NCBI GenBank assembly: GCA_964608095.1
Contig: CAZSMK010000093.1
Span: 51,049 to 115,048, forward strand
Direction: 5' to 3'
Origin: CAZSMK01 sp964608095
Lineage (GTDB): Bacteria > Sumerlaeota > Sumerlaeia > MWCT01 > JAGHBZ01
Length of the DNA: 64,000 nt
Shown here one piece after another: positions 1 to 8,693 of the stretch. A program made the translations under genes and the position numbers. The stretch's first letter is position 1, and each line of letters begins with the position of its first letter. Below the pieces are notes generated by a model. The model had not been told where the DNA came from and did no database searches. It worked only from the letters and a program-made list of their open reading frames with translations.

Positions 1-62
1 AAGCATATAAAAAGTTGCTCAAGGAGTTGAATACTCCAGGCGGTTTATCCTCGGAAAGTTAA
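1..62 (+). CDS. C-terminal end of an unidentified protein (partial)
   Basis: The frame beginning at base 3 is open from the window edge to a TAA at 60-62 and encodes a short charged, helix-like tail (YKKLLKELNTPGG...). The two other forward frames hit stops within 30 bases. This suggests the 3' end of a gene that begins outside the window. Only 19 residues are visible, so no family can be named, and chance remains possible. Confidence 0.4.
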   Translation, partial: AYKKLLKELNTPGGLSSES

Positions 63-202
63 ATGCTCGAGAAGCCTTCAGCTATCCTCGTACGAAATCG
101 GCGTGTCCACGAAGTAGTCCCCCGGATATATCCTTTTATCTTGATTCACTCTTGATGTTCTTTCAGAATGTCCGTTGAAATCGGCTGAAATCGTTTACTT
201 GA

Positions 203-1309
203 ATGCTCAACCTTTACAAGATATACATTCCGGGAAAAGGCGCCGTCTCCTTACCTTTAATGGTAATCCCATTGCTCCTCTCTCTTGTTCTCACGTTCAT
301 ATCGATGAAATTGGCGCGTCATTTCAATATCATGGCTATTCCGGATGAAAGGAGTTCTCACGTTCACCCCACGCCTCGAATCGGCGGGATTGGATTTGCC
401 GTTCCCTTTCTCGGCTTCCTCATAATTGCAACTTTTTTCACAGACAAGTATGCCCATATCAAGCCTTTTATAACCGCGTTACTTTTGGGGGGGAGCCTTG
501 CTTTCTTGTTGGGTCTCGCCGACGACATCAGGACATTACAGGCAAACGTGAAACTGGGCGGGCAGGTGATTATATGTTTTATACCTTTGCTTCATGGCAT
601 TCACATAGAACAGCTCTATATCCCTTTTATGGGTAAAGTCGCAATAGGCTCGTACGGGATAATCCTGACCTTTATCTGGCTTCTCTTTTTTATCAATGCG
701 TTCAATTTTATGGACGGTATGGATGGCAAAGCGGCTTCCTTCACCCTGACAGTCTTCATCTTTCTCATGATATATTATCTATTGATTGTGCGGGTGAACG
801 GGAAATCTCCTGAAGATGAATTTATGTTCACCAATTATATGAACATTACGACGATCCTATTGATGATAATTCCCGGATTTCTTGTTTTTAACCTGCCCCC
901 TGCCAGAACTTTCATGGGCGATTGTGGAAGCCAGTTTCTGGGTTATGTGATAGGAATTGCTGCGGTTGCTGCTCTTGATAATTTTATCGGCTTTTTCATC
1001 CTGCTTTTGCCCTTTAGCTACGATGTAATATTCACGCTTGTCAAACGGGCGAAAGAAGGTAAGAATCTCTTAAAAGCACATCGGTCGCATTTGTATCAGC
1101 GCCTGATGATTGCCGGCTTCAGTCATACACAGACGCTTTTGATATGCGTTTTAACCTATATCGGTTGCGGGATTTGCTTTCTGGTGTTCTCCCTTGCGAC
1201 CTCCCACCTCTTGAAAACAATCTCGATGGTGAGCTCAGTTCTCATCATGGTAATTTACACGTTATTCGTTTGGCACCGGGAAAAGAAGGCTGGTAAAAGA
1301 ATCTCTTAG
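203..1309 (+). CDS. Polyprenyl-phosphate sugar-1-phosphate transferase (WecA/TagO/MraY superfamily)
   Basis: This integral membrane enzyme of the WecA/TagO family probably transfers a sugar-1-phosphate from a UDP-sugar to undecaprenyl phosphate, starting a surface glycan. All signature motifs are present: DERSSHVHPTPRIGG (about residues 48-62), the Asp pair in GLADDI (107-108), NAFNFMDGMDG (165-175), FMGDCGS (237-243) and the basic HRSHLYQRL loop (293-301). About ten hydrophobic segments and 368 residues match the family length. No good ribosome-binding site precedes the ATG, so the start is the least certain part. It stands alone on the plus strand, convergent with rimM (12 bases apart). The exact sugar cannot be read from sequence. 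A second family member lies at 6977-8095. Confidence 0.9.
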   Translation: MLNLYKIYIPGKGAVSLPLMVIPLLLSLVLTFISMKLARHFNIMAIPDERSSHVHPTPRIGGIGFAVPFLGFLIIATFFTDKYAHIKPFITALLLGGSLAFLLGLADDIRTLQANVKLGGQVIICFIPLLHGIHIEQLYIPFMGKVAIGSYGIILTFIWLLFFINAFNFMDGMDGKAASFTLTVFIFLMIYYLLIVRVNGKSPEDEFMFTNYMNITTILLMIIPGFLVFNLPPARTFMGDCGSQFLGYVIGIAAVAALDNFIGFFILLLPFSYDVIFTLVKRAKEGKNLLKAHRSHLYQRLMIAGFSHTQTLLICVLTYIGCGICFLVFSLATSHLLKTISMVSSVLIMVIYTLFVWHREKKAGKRIS

Positions 1310-1321
1310 GTCTGGACAGTA

Positions 1322-1888
1322 TCAGTGCATAGCCTGACTCAATCCGGGAGGGATACGCACCCTGACATAGCCTTCCTCTAAATTAACCTGAGTAATGAAC
1401 TCCCGGTGTATTGGCAGCAGCACTTTCTCACCTTTAAGGTCGAGTTCGAGCACTTCTGCGCCGGTGCCCGAGAGGATTGACGTAATGTGACCGATAGGTA
1501 CACCGGAGCGGTCATCAATAATCCGTAATCCAATAAGATCGTCATAATAGAACTCATCATCGCCGGGTGTAGGAAGGTCTTGCCGGTCAACATACACCTC
1601 GGTGCCGCGGAGTTGTTCGGCTTTGGTCATTGAATCGATATCACGAAAGGTAAGAAGAGCCAGCCCTTTGTGAAACCTGAGCGACTCGAGTACTGAACGT
1701 TTAACCCATTGCTGTTCCGGGTGTAAAAAAAAGAAATCCTTCGCCTTCATGTGCTCGAGTTGAGCAGGCTCACTACCTGTGAGAAGCATTCTAATCTCCC
1801 CTTTGTTGCCGTGTGGACGAAGGATTCGACCCAGGAGAACTTTAGTGTTCTTTATTGTTTGAAAGTCTTTTTGGGAAAAGTTATTCAA
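1322..1888 (-). CDS. rimM: Ribosome maturation factor RimM
   Basis: RimM binds S19 and assists maturation of the 30S subunit head. The N-terminal barrel signature GRILRPHGNKGEIRM lies at residues 20-34. The C-terminal PRC-barrel half contains FYYDDLIGL followed by GTGAEVLELD and LLPIHREFI. The length of 188 residues is typical. It overlaps the end of khpA by 8 bases, so the two are probably translationally coupled in an rpsP-khpA-rimM operon. In many bacteria trmD and rplS follow rimM. Here the next gene downstream is a convergent glycan enzyme, so that part of the operon lies elsewhere. Confidence 0.95.
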   Translation of the reverse strand: MNNFSQKDFQTIKNTKVLLGRILRPHGNKGEIRMLLTGSEPAQLEHMKAKDFFFLHPEQQWVKRSVLESLRFHKGLALLTFRDIDSMTKAEQLRGTEVYVDRQDLPTPGDDEFYYDDLIGLRIIDDRSGVPIGHITSILSGTGAEVLELDLKGEKVLLPIHREFITQVNLEEGYVRVRIPPGLSQAMH

Positions 1889-2120
1889 TAATTTGCAAAA
1901 GAGATTTCTTTTTTAATTTTGTTGCGGCAGCGCTGAGAATTTTGCGCATCGCCTTGGCGGTAGCGCCTCCCTTGCCAATAACTTTACCTACATCTTCCGG
2001 AGCCACTTTTAACTCCATGATCACGCTGTTCTCGCCCTCGACGACATTAACCTGCACTTTTTCGGGATAGTCGACCAAGGCTTCAGCCATGTACGTCACA
2101 AGTTCTTTCATCGGTACCAT
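1881..2120 (-). CDS. khpA: KH-domain RNA-binding protein KhpA
   Basis: This small single-KH-domain RNA-binding protein (79 residues) is of the type that in other bacteria partners with KhpB/Jag and affects cell elongation and RNA regulation. The nucleic-acid binding loop GKVIGKGG is at residues 45-52, followed by ATAKAMRKIL. The ATG at 2120 is preceded by a strong AAGGAGG nine bases upstream, which favours it over the internal ATG at 2111. The position between rpsP and rimM is the usual one for khpA in many Gram-positive and deep-branching lineages. The gene ends inside the start of rimM. Confidence 0.93.
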   Translation of the reverse strand: MVPMKELVTYMAEALVDYPEKVQVNVVEGENSVIMELKVAPEDVGKVIGKGGATAKAMRKILSAAATKLKKKSLLQIIE

Positions 2121-2221
2121 CGTTCTTCTCCTCCTTCACATCGAGATTGAGTAACTATAAAGAAGTTTTGACTTTGCCTTTGAGAAATGAGATATAGATT
2201 TTTCAAGATAAATCATGTCAT

Positions 2222-2515
2222 CTATGCGCTTGACGTTTCCGGTTTTTTTCCATAACGCATCTGGTGATATTTCTGGAGAATCCCGAGTTTTCGGAATAAA
2301 GACCGAACCGTGTCACTGGGAAGAGCTCCTTTTTTCAACCACATCAATGCGCGTTCTTCGTCGATTTCCAGACGGGGCGGATTTTCAACAGGTTGATAGC
2401 AGCCGAGGATTTCAATAAATCTGCCATCGCGTGCCTTTCGAGAATCTGCCACTACAACGCGAAAATATGCCCGGTTACGCCTTCCACACCGGGTTAATCT
2501 AATCTTCGTGGACAA
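2222..2515 (-). CDS. rpsP: 30S ribosomal protein S16
   Basis: This is a component of the small ribosomal subunit. The N-terminus STKIRLTRCGRRNRAYFRVV, followed by ADSRKARDGRFIEILG, is diagnostic of S16, and 97 residues is a normal length. The start appears to be TTG at 2515: a GGGAGGT Shine-Dalgarno sequence sits seven bases upstream, and no ATG occurs near the conserved N-terminus. It is the first gene of the rpsP-khpA-rimM operon. Confidence 0.96.
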   Translation of the reverse strand: MSTKIRLTRCGRRNRAYFRVVVADSRKARDGRFIEILGCYQPVENPPRLEIDEERALMWLKKGALPSDTVRSLFRKLGILQKYHQMRYGKKPETSSA

Positions 2516-2624
2516 TATATCTACCTCCCTTCTTTTTTTTATCTGCCTAAAAACGATAAACTATAATTTTATGGATGAGTCAGGCTAATGTCAAAGAAAA
2601 AATCCCGCACTCCATGCGTACCCT

Positions 2625-3053
2625 CTACTGCTCTTTCGGTATTACCTCTACCGAGACTTTATACAGGCCGGCTTCAGCACATGCGTCAAGCACAGAGACA
2701 ATGGTCTGGTGATATGCATTGGCATCCCCCCGAATCAAGACCTGCTGGATTTGTCCGGTTTTCTTCATCTCTTTCAATTCATCCCCCAGGGTGTTGATGG
2801 CAACCTTACTGTTCTGGATAAGTATTTCATTATCGTCGTTCACCACAATAACCAGGCTCGAGGGCGGTTTCTTCTGGGTTTCCTGCGCCTGTTCAGAATA
2901 AGGCAGCGATACGTTCAGAAATGCCTGGCTCTCTTTAATAGTGGTGGCAAGAATAAAGAAAAAGATCAAATTAAAAAGAACATCGAGGAGAGGCGTCAAG
3001 TTGAGCCCCGGCTGCAGTTCTTCGAACCAATCTTTATGACGGCGTAAGTGCAT
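2625..3053 (-). CDS. exbD: ExbD/TolR-type proton-channel subunit
   Basis: This is the inner-membrane ExbD/TolR partner of an ExbB/TolQ proton channel that powers an outer-membrane process. A single N-terminal transmembrane helix carries the essential aspartate in NLTPLLDVLFNLIFFF (D24 counted from this start). It is followed by a periplasmic domain ending in VLIRGDANAYHQTIVSVLDAC, the usual ExbD fold. An open frame extends upstream to 3215 through the exbB gene. I chose the ATG at 3053 because it lies eight bases after the exbB stop and has AGGA upstream, giving 142 residues. It forms a three-gene unit with exbB and the TonB-like gene. Confidence 0.9.
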   Translation of the reverse strand: MHLRRHKDWFEELQPGLNLTPLLDVLFNLIFFFILATTIKESQAFLNVSLPYSEQAQETQKKPPSSLVIVVNDDNEILIQNSKVAINTLGDELKEMKKTGQIQQVLIRGDANAYHQTIVSVLDACAEAGLYKVSVEVIPKEQ

Positions 3054-3060
3054 CGACTTG

Positions 3061-3732
3061 TTAATCCTCACTCGCCGGTTCCGACTCCCTTTCCGACTCA
3101 TCGCTTTTTTCTTCCACTGGATGAGACGCAAGGATTCGGATAATCTTTTGTGCACCCACGGGCAATACTTCCCGTTGATACGAGAGTAGCTGGTATCGGA
3201 AAAGATTAAGCACAAGGAACGAAGGAATAGCGATAAAAAGCCCCCACATGGTCGTCACAAGGGCCTCATTGATCCCCCTGCTCAACGCAGAAACAGAGGG
3301 ATTTTCCATCATGCTGAAGAGGTAAAAACTTTTCATCATGCCAAGGATAGTGCCCAGTAAACCAAGCAGTGGCGCGATAGTATAGATGACGGACAACTGG
3401 CTGTTCTGCTGGTACAGCCGTCCGATCTCGTCGGACGTAATCTCGTTGAGGTCTTCGCTCGAGATATGAGAGGCGCTGCTATCCTGTAGCACCCGAATCA
3501 CAATCCTTCCCAGCACGGTATTCGATTCCACAACAGTTTTAACCGCGTCCTGTGGATCAACCTCCCCGGTCGAATCTTTAAGGATTGGTTCAATTGCGGG
3601 GGGTAACAACCTTGAACGCCTGAGGTTGATGAATCCCTGTACCATATATGCGATTGCAAATAAAGAACATGGAATCAGGAGAACCATCATGATTCCGCCG
3701 GCTGCTATGTACCGATCAAAGTAGGATTCCAT
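3061..3732 (-). CDS. exbB: ExbB/TolQ/MotA-family proton-channel protein
   Basis: This multi-pass inner-membrane protein forms the proton channel with ExbD/TolR. It has an N-terminal membrane helix (about residues 12-34), a cytoplasmic loop, and the conserved two-helix region beginning APLLGLLGTILGMMKSF and continuing through ALVTTMWGLFIAIPSFLVLN. It has 223 residues, typical for the family. The hydrophilic C-terminal tail is acidic. It lies directly upstream of exbD. Whether it serves a TonB-like transport or a Tol-Pal-like role is not clear, but an OmpA/Pal-like lipoprotein occurs three genes upstream. Confidence 0.93.
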   Translation of the reverse strand: MESYFDRYIAAGGIMMVLLIPCSLFAIAYMVQGFINLRRSRLLPPAIEPILKDSTGEVDPQDAVKTVVESNTVLGRIVIRVLQDSSASHISSEDLNEITSDEIGRLYQQNSQLSVIYTIAPLLGLLGTILGMMKSFYLFSMMENPSVSALSRGINEALVTTMWGLFIAIPSFLVLNLFRYQLLSYQREVLPVGAQKIIRILASHPVEEKSDESERESEPASED

Positions 3733-3782
3733 TATGCGTAACTCGTGAGTTATGAATTTTCTTTACAGAAAGAAGCCGAAAA

Positions 3783-4619
3783 CTATTCAATTGGTCGAGC
3801 CTCAAATTCAAGTATCCCGAGATCATGCTCTCCTTCTTCTTCTATTATGCCAAACACCGCTTTTTCCACGGTGGTCTGGTTCAGGTTATAGCCCTGTTTG
3901 ACAAGTTCCTCATGTTCGAGCTGGCTCATTTTTGCAAGCGCGGTCATACTGAGGACGAAAACTTCGTAATATCCTGAACCCTGCCGATTCAGATACACCC
4001 CATCATCAGTTTCTGCATAAGCGAGGAATCCGGTTTGGGGATTCGCATCGACAAATTTCTGCACGATTTTGATATCGTAACGTTTCATAATGTCCTGAAC
4101 AACGTGGTCTGGATGTCCCTTGAAATCGATTGTTCTCATGGGACCTCGAGCGGCTCCCGCGGTATGATATTTACCTCTCTGCACCCCGGCAAGGGCAAGA
4201 CGAGCGTCCAGCTTCATCTTTACATCTTCTTTCACCTTCTCCAAACGCTGAAACTCTGACTCGAGCTTTGTTCGTTCGATCTCAAGCCGCTGATCGAGTG
4301 AGGAGGTCTGAAGCCTGTTCTCCTCTACATCCGGTGCAGGTTCCCTCTCAGCCGTAAGGAGCGCCACATCTTCATGTACAGTTGCCGCACTTGGTGAAAG
4401 CACCGGCTTATCCACAACGTCTTCCGGCACCTGTGCTTTGATTACAGGCTGGAGAATGAAATTCAGACGAGGAGGAGTGTTGTTAGGTTTGACTGTCTGC
4501 GATACATTGGCTACAAGGAACGAAAATATCGCCAGGTGAAAAAAGAGAGAAACAAGAATCCCGGCTCTTTTCTCCATCCATGTGGAGGATTGATCAGTGC
4601 GATGTGGCGATGGAACCAT
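3783..4619 (-). CDS. TonB/TolA-like membrane-anchored periplasmic protein
   Basis: The protein has 278 residues: a short cytoplasmic N-terminus, one transmembrane helix (about 19-40, GILVSLFFHLAIFSFLVANV), a proline-rich stretch, a coiled-coil-like segment (about 105-145, LEIERTKLESEFQRLEKVK) and a globular C-terminal domain. This topology, with an aliphatic anchor next to ExbB/ExbD, is that of TonB/TolA energy transducers. The C-terminal domain does not show a recognisable TonB box-binding motif, so the assignment rests on topology and position. It lies 50 bases upstream of exbB on the same strand and is probably co-transcribed. Confidence 0.6.
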   Translation of the reverse strand: MVPSPHRTDQSSTWMEKRAGILVSLFFHLAIFSFLVANVSQTVKPNNTPPRLNFILQPVIKAQVPEDVVDKPVLSPSAATVHEDVALLTAEREPAPDVEENRLQTSSLDQRLEIERTKLESEFQRLEKVKEDVKMKLDARLALAGVQRGKYHTAGAARGPMRTIDFKGHPDHVVQDIMKRYDIKIVQKFVDANPQTGFLAYAETDDGVYLNRQGSGYYEVFVLSMTALAKMSQLEHEELVKQGYNLNQTTVEKAVFGIIEEEGEHDLGILEFEARPIE

Positions 4620-4892
4620 TTACTCCTCTATTCAAACTTTTATTACCCATCCCCATAATTTAAAGGGCACTCGAAATCCTACCATTCCGAGGTTACCTGA
4701 AATTCTATTTTAATAATTTTTGATGGTAAGCGTCAACACGTTCTTGTCTGGACAGAATAAGGCTTCCTCATCCTTTTTCTTTTCAGCCTCTTCTAACAAA
4801 ATCACTATCACCGATTCGCTATTCTCATCAGGAGAAATATTTATATCGAATATGAGGTAAATGAACCGAGGTGGGAAATAAGGGATACTTTC

Positions 4893-5687
4893 TTATTTTA
4901 CATCGCCGAGATTTTCAATCCATTGCGCTAATTTCTTGCGAAACGGCTTGTATGTGAGATCATAATGCAGGGGTGTGATAGAGACTTTGTTCTGGAACAG
5001 GACCACATCATCCAGATCTTCCCCCCCATTGCTGAGAATCATCTCTTCACCGATATTCTGAAGTATTGTTTTATCGCCTTCACGCCGAACTTCCTGATAG
5101 AGATCAACAAACATCGATTTCCCCTGCCTTGTAACGACAGCGCCCTTGACGTCCTCTGCGGGGACATTGGGGACGTTTACATTGAGAAAGACGTCTTGAG
5201 GCAAACCGTGTTTCAAAACTTTCAGAGCGAGGTCACGAATGAAGCGGGCGGCGTATTCAAAAAGAGTCTTCCTGTCACGCCTGAACGAAATAGAAACCGC
5301 AATAGAGGGTATCCTGAACATAGCCGCCTCCATTGCCGCGGCTATGGTACCGGAATAGAGTATGCTATTGCCCACATTTTGTCCGTGATTAATACCGGAT
5401 ATAACCAGGGCCGGCGGATGCCGTTTCATAAGTTTGGTAACCCCGAACTTCACACAATCCGCGGGTGTACCGCCCAGCGCATACCCCCATAAAATTCCGT
5501 CGCGATATACCCTGCGCAGATGAACCTCTTTAAAAGACACCGCGTGACCGACCGCACTTTGCTGTCCGTCCGGCGCCACTACCGTCACCCGCCCAATAGG
5601 CGCAATCTCCTTATAAAGTGCGGAAATGCCCGGGGCGTCTATTCCATCATCATTAGTGATGAGAATACGTGGATTTTTATCTGCCAT
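4893..5687 (-). CDS. surE: 5'/3'-nucleotidase SurE
   Basis: This cytoplasmic metal-dependent nucleoside monophosphatase is linked to stationary-phase survival. The SurE signature is clear: RILITNDDGIDAPGI at residues 6-20 (metal-binding DD pair), VVAPDGQQSAVGHAVSF, GTPADCVKFG and the SGINHGQNVGNSILYSGT core around 98-115. The length of 264 residues is typical. A 273-base gap separates it from the TonB-like gene downstream, so they need not be one transcript. Confidence 0.96.
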   Translation of the reverse strand: MADKNPRILITNDDGIDAPGISALYKEIAPIGRVTVVAPDGQQSAVGHAVSFKEVHLRRVYRDGILWGYALGGTPADCVKFGVTKLMKRHPPALVISGINHGQNVGNSILYSGTIAAAMEAAMFRIPSIAVSISFRRDRKTLFEYAARFIRDLALKVLKHGLPQDVFLNVNVPNVPAEDVKGAVVTRQGKSMFVDLYQEVRREGDKTILQNIGEEMILSNGGEDLDDVVLFQNKVSITPLHYDLTYKPFRKKLAQWIENLGDVK

Positions 5688-5829
5688 CCTTCTTGTTCAT
5701 CCTTACATGAAATTACGTCGGGCTGGAACCGTAGCGACTCCAGGAAGAATTCAAAAGAGTTATTTTCTGAAAAATCAACGGCGAAGGTCAATGTAAAACT
5801 CTGGTCGATGGAGAGTATTGCACACGCAA

Positions 5830-6975
5830 TTATCGCACTATAATCTCAACGCGGCGATTCTGTAGCCTTCCTTCCGGAGTCGTATTACTCGCCACGGGAT
5901 GAAAGTAAGAGCCGGAAACGGATTTTACCAGAGCGGGATTAACTCCCTGCTCGATCATATAGCGTACCACGTTGGTTGAACGCGCGGAGCCAAGAGCCCA
6001 ATTGTCAAAAAAGGGAAGATCCTGGAGGGGCTGGGTATCAGTATGTCCTTCAACATAAATTTCGGAAATATCCAACTTTTTTATCTCCGTGACCAGGGCG
6101 TCAACTATCTTTTTTCCCTCATCGCTCAGGATAACCGTGCTCTTTTCAAAAAGGTTATCACTAAGAATCGTAATCACAATCCCTCGTTTTTGAATCGTCA
6201 GAGAGGCCTTATCTGTATCGATGGTTTGTGAAACCGCCTGTTTGAACAAAGGGAATTTTTCTTTTAATTCACGGGATACAAGGTCACCTTGCACTGGGGG
6301 AATGGGTGTCTTTGCAAGAAGAGATTCCTTTTCTTTGGTCAGGGTGGCAATTCTGGCATCGAGCTGCTTTCTCAAAGCCTCGAGATCATCGTTTTGCTCC
6401 TTCAGCGAGACAATCTCCACGCTTCGTTCCTCTATTTCCTTTGTCTGTTCCGCTATCAAAGATTTCAACGATTGTATTTCAGAGAGAAGACTCTCGATAC
6501 GCTGCTCGCATGATTGCTTTTCCTCTTCTGTATCAGCAAGGCGCCTGGTGGTTTGTGCCTGATCCGACTTAAGACTTTCTATCTCTTGTTGAGAACTCGC
6601 GAGTTGGGAGTTGAGCGAGTTCAACGTTGCCGTATATTTCGCCTCTTTGAGCTCCAGTTCGCGCTCTTTCTCTTTTAGTGCAAACTCGAGTTCTGCATTT
6701 TGGGCAGTGAGATCGTCTTCTCGCTTCTGGATTTCTTTCTTGAGCTCCACCAGTTCTTGTTGCAACTCATTTATCTGAGTCTGAGAAGCGACTTCCCTCT
6801 CCTTGAGTTGTTCAACAACCTGATAATATTTGTTCCTGTAGTCATGGTACTGCTTTTCAAGTTCCACCAATCGCGCTTCCTGGATACTTTTCTCACGTTG
6901 CGATCTTAAGAGTTCACCGCACCCCGCTAACACCATTGATGCCATAATTATGAGTAGTAATCTTTGTAGTTTCAT
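5830..6975 (-). CDS. OmpA-family (Pal-like) lipoprotein with a long coiled coil
   Basis: This predicted outer-membrane lipoprotein binds peptidoglycan. The signal ends in a lipobox with Cys19 (MVLAGC). Residues about 30-225 form a long heptad-rich coiled coil full of E, K, L and Q. The C-terminal OmpA/MotB domain (about 245-381) contains IYVEGHTDTQPL and the terminal LQNRRVEIIV motif, which contact diaminopimelate in known relatives. The ATG begins two bases after the stop of the upstream glycan-transferase gene, indicating co-transcription. With the ExbB/ExbD/TonB-like trio downstream, it may act as the Pal end of a Tol-like envelope system (inference). The long coiled coil is unlike short Pal proteins. 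Confidence 0.88.
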   Translation of the reverse strand: MKLQRLLLIIMASMVLAGCGELLRSQREKSIQEARLVELEKQYHDYRNKYYQVVEQLKEREVASQTQINELQQELVELKKEIQKREDDLTAQNAELEFALKEKERELELKEAKYTATLNSLNSQLASSQQEIESLKSDQAQTTRRLADTEEEKQSCEQRIESLLSEIQSLKSLIAEQTKEIEERSVEIVSLKEQNDDLEALRKQLDARIATLTKEKESLLAKTPIPPVQGDLVSRELKEKFPLFKQAVSQTIDTDKASLTIQKRGIVITILSDNLFEKSTVILSDEGKKIVDALVTEIKKLDISEIYVEGHTDTQPLQDLPFFDNWALGSARSTNVVRYMIEQGVNPALVKSVSGSYFHPVASNTTPEGRLQNRRVEIIVR

Positions 6976-6976
6976 T

Positions 6977-8095
6977 TTATTCCACCCTGCTGGATTCTTT
7001 AAATTTAGTCCGGGCGTTTTTCCCCGCTTGCTCGAGGAGGAAAATCACCACAAATAATAAAATAATCTGAAAAAACTGTACCAGAGAAGCCCCTGTATCG
7101 AGAAAACGTAAGGGCAATGCGTTCAACGCTACACAGATTGTTATCAGATAAATAAAGACCACCGCCTGGGGTTGTGTCATCCCCAAATTGACCAGGCGAT
7201 GCGAAAAATGGTTAGTATCGCCCATCATAATCGGCTTTCGATTCTTTATTCGTATAAGCACAACGCTTACGGCATCAAATATAGGAACTCCGAGGACGAT
7301 AATGGGTATAAGAACCGGGAGTTTTGTAGGCATGGCGCCTGATTCATAGTAGGTTGAAAGGATAGTCATCGAGCCGATCATATACCCGATGAACATGCTT
7401 CCGCAATCGCCCATAAAGAGAGAAGAGGGGAAAAAGTTGTAGCGTAGGAAGCCAAGGGTGGCGCCGGCAAGGGCAAGATGAAGCGCGACCATGAAATATT
7501 CGCCCATCTGAAAACTCAGATAGGACAAGAAGAGTAAAACGATAACCGCAACCCCGCTGCTCAAACCGTCCATATTATCCATGAAATTAAATGCATTAAT
7601 AATAAGAAGAAGCCATAAAACAGTAAGCACGGAACCGATTACGGGCGGAAGAAACAGAACCACGTTTATGCCTGTCAGGAGGAGTGGAAACGTGGCGAGA
7701 ATCTGCAAGAGGAGCTTGGGAAGCGGTCGAATGGTAATCCGGTCGTCCACCAACCCGGTAACGAAAACAACAAGAGCCCCTGCCAGAAGCCCTACGATTT
7801 GCGGGGTAACATAGCGGATATTGACCAGGTATTTTGATACCATCCCGGAAAGAAGAGGCGAATCTTTAAAAAGTAAGGCAAGAGTCAGGTCGACGACAAG
7901 GACAATAAAAAAACTCAAAAAGATGGCAATCCCGCCGCTCCGAGGTTTTGCGTCTATATGTATCTTTTTACCCGAAGGTAAATCGATCAAGCCGAATTTC
8001 GTCCCTATCCATGATGAAAGCGGTGTCAATACCAGCGATAAGATAAGAGCCTGGCTAAAAATGATTGCGTATATGCTTATCCAACCGACATGCAT
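6977..8095 (-). CDS. Second polyprenyl-phosphate sugar-1-phosphate transferase (WecA/MraY superfamily)
   Basis: This is an integral membrane enzyme of the same superfamily as the gene at 203-1309 but clearly distinct in sequence. Motifs in order: KKIHIDAKPRSGGIAIF, GLVDDRITI, NAFNFMDNMDGLSSG, FMGDCGSMFIGY and the loop NHFSHRLVNLGM, which is typical of WecA-like GlcNAc-1-phosphate transferases. An open frame reaches a TTG at 8116, but the ATG at 8095 gives a standard N-terminal membrane helix, so I used it (372 residues). It is followed immediately by the OmpA-type lipoprotein gene. Having two such enzymes suggests two separate surface glycans, or one glycan and a teichoic/O-antigen-like polymer (inference). 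Confidence 0.9.
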   Translation of the reverse strand: MHVGWISIYAIIFSQALILSLVLTPLSSWIGTKFGLIDLPSGKKIHIDAKPRSGGIAIFLSFFIVLVVDLTLALLFKDSPLLSGMVSKYLVNIRYVTPQIVGLLAGALVVFVTGLVDDRITIRPLPKLLLQILATFPLLLTGINVVLFLPPVIGSVLTVLWLLLIINAFNFMDNMDGLSSGVAVIVLLFLSYLSFQMGEYFMVALHLALAGATLGFLRYNFFPSSLFMGDCGSMFIGYMIGSMTILSTYYESGAMPTKLPVLIPIIVLGVPIFDAVSVVLIRIKNRKPIMMGDTNHFSHRLVNLGMTQPQAVVFIYLITICVALNALPLRFLDTGASLVQFFQIILLFVVIFLLEQAGKNARTKFKESSRVE

Positions 8096-8287
8096 AAAGG
8101 TATCCACATGTGACAAAAAGGCTCGTGAGCAGCCCTAAAAAACACAACTCCGAATACAGTCTTTTCTCTTATTGCGTCTCTTTTTTCAAGAATAAAGGAT
8201 TCTCGGTCATTGTCCTCGGCTCTGAAGGACGTGGATGGCTTATGAAACTTAGAAAAAAAGAGTAGTCTTTTGCACATTTAACGTAAA

Positions 8288-8317
8288 GAGAGGCGCCGCA
8301 CATGAACGGCACCTCTC
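8288..8317 (-). terminator. Probable intrinsic terminator after the small ORF
   Basis: The arms GAGAGGCGCCG (8288-8298) and CGGCACCTCTC (8307-8317) form an 11-base stem with one mismatch around an 8-base loop. Read on the minus strand, a short TTTACGTT tract follows the hairpin. It lies 42 bases beyond the stop of the 49-residue gene at 8360 and would separate it from the downstream glycan-transferase operon. Confidence 0.65.
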
Positions 8318-8359
8318 AATCAGTGATTCACGCACTATGCCTCAAACAGGAGAAAAATC

Positions 8360-8509
8360 CTATTCTTCTCCAATTTCTTTCTTCATGCGTTTTCGCTCTT
8401 TTTCACGCTCTTTGCGATTCAAGGACATCCACCATTCCTTAAGCTGCTCCGAGTCCTGATTAGTTTCCTGTGCATACTTTTTCAGTAATTTAACCGTTTT
8501 TTGATTCAT
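8360..8509 (-). CDS. Small highly charged protein, unknown function
   Basis: This 49-residue protein begins MNQKTVKLLKKYA and ends in a basic/acidic run (REKERKRMKKEIGEE), probably one or two helices. The ATG at 8509 has GGAG ten bases upstream. A longer in-frame extension to 8557 lacks such a site. It is a single-gene unit with its own downstream hairpin terminator (8288-8317), which supports it being real. The sequence resembles small lysine-rich proteins that sit alone in many genomes, but I do not recognise a named family and propose no function. Confidence 0.6.
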   Translation of the reverse strand: MNQKTVKLLKKYAQETNQDSEQLKEWWMSLNRKEREKERKRMKKEIGEE

Positions 8510-8693
8510 TGCTGGCTCACTCCAATGGTTTATTGCTGAAAGGACAACACGGTGCAAGAAGTCAAAAACGTGTCATCCGGAAAGATCTGGTCAGCACCTA
8601 TACAATAACAGAAAGAGTCTGGAAAAAAACGGGTGTCATGTCAAGGAAAAGAAATCAAGCAAAGCATCGGTTTCCATGAATAAGACGGTTCTC

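Noticed and set aside
8077..8277. 66-residue minus-strand open frame upstream of the second sugar transferase
   Set aside because: It overlaps the transferase start, has no recognisable protein features and no clear ribosome-binding site.
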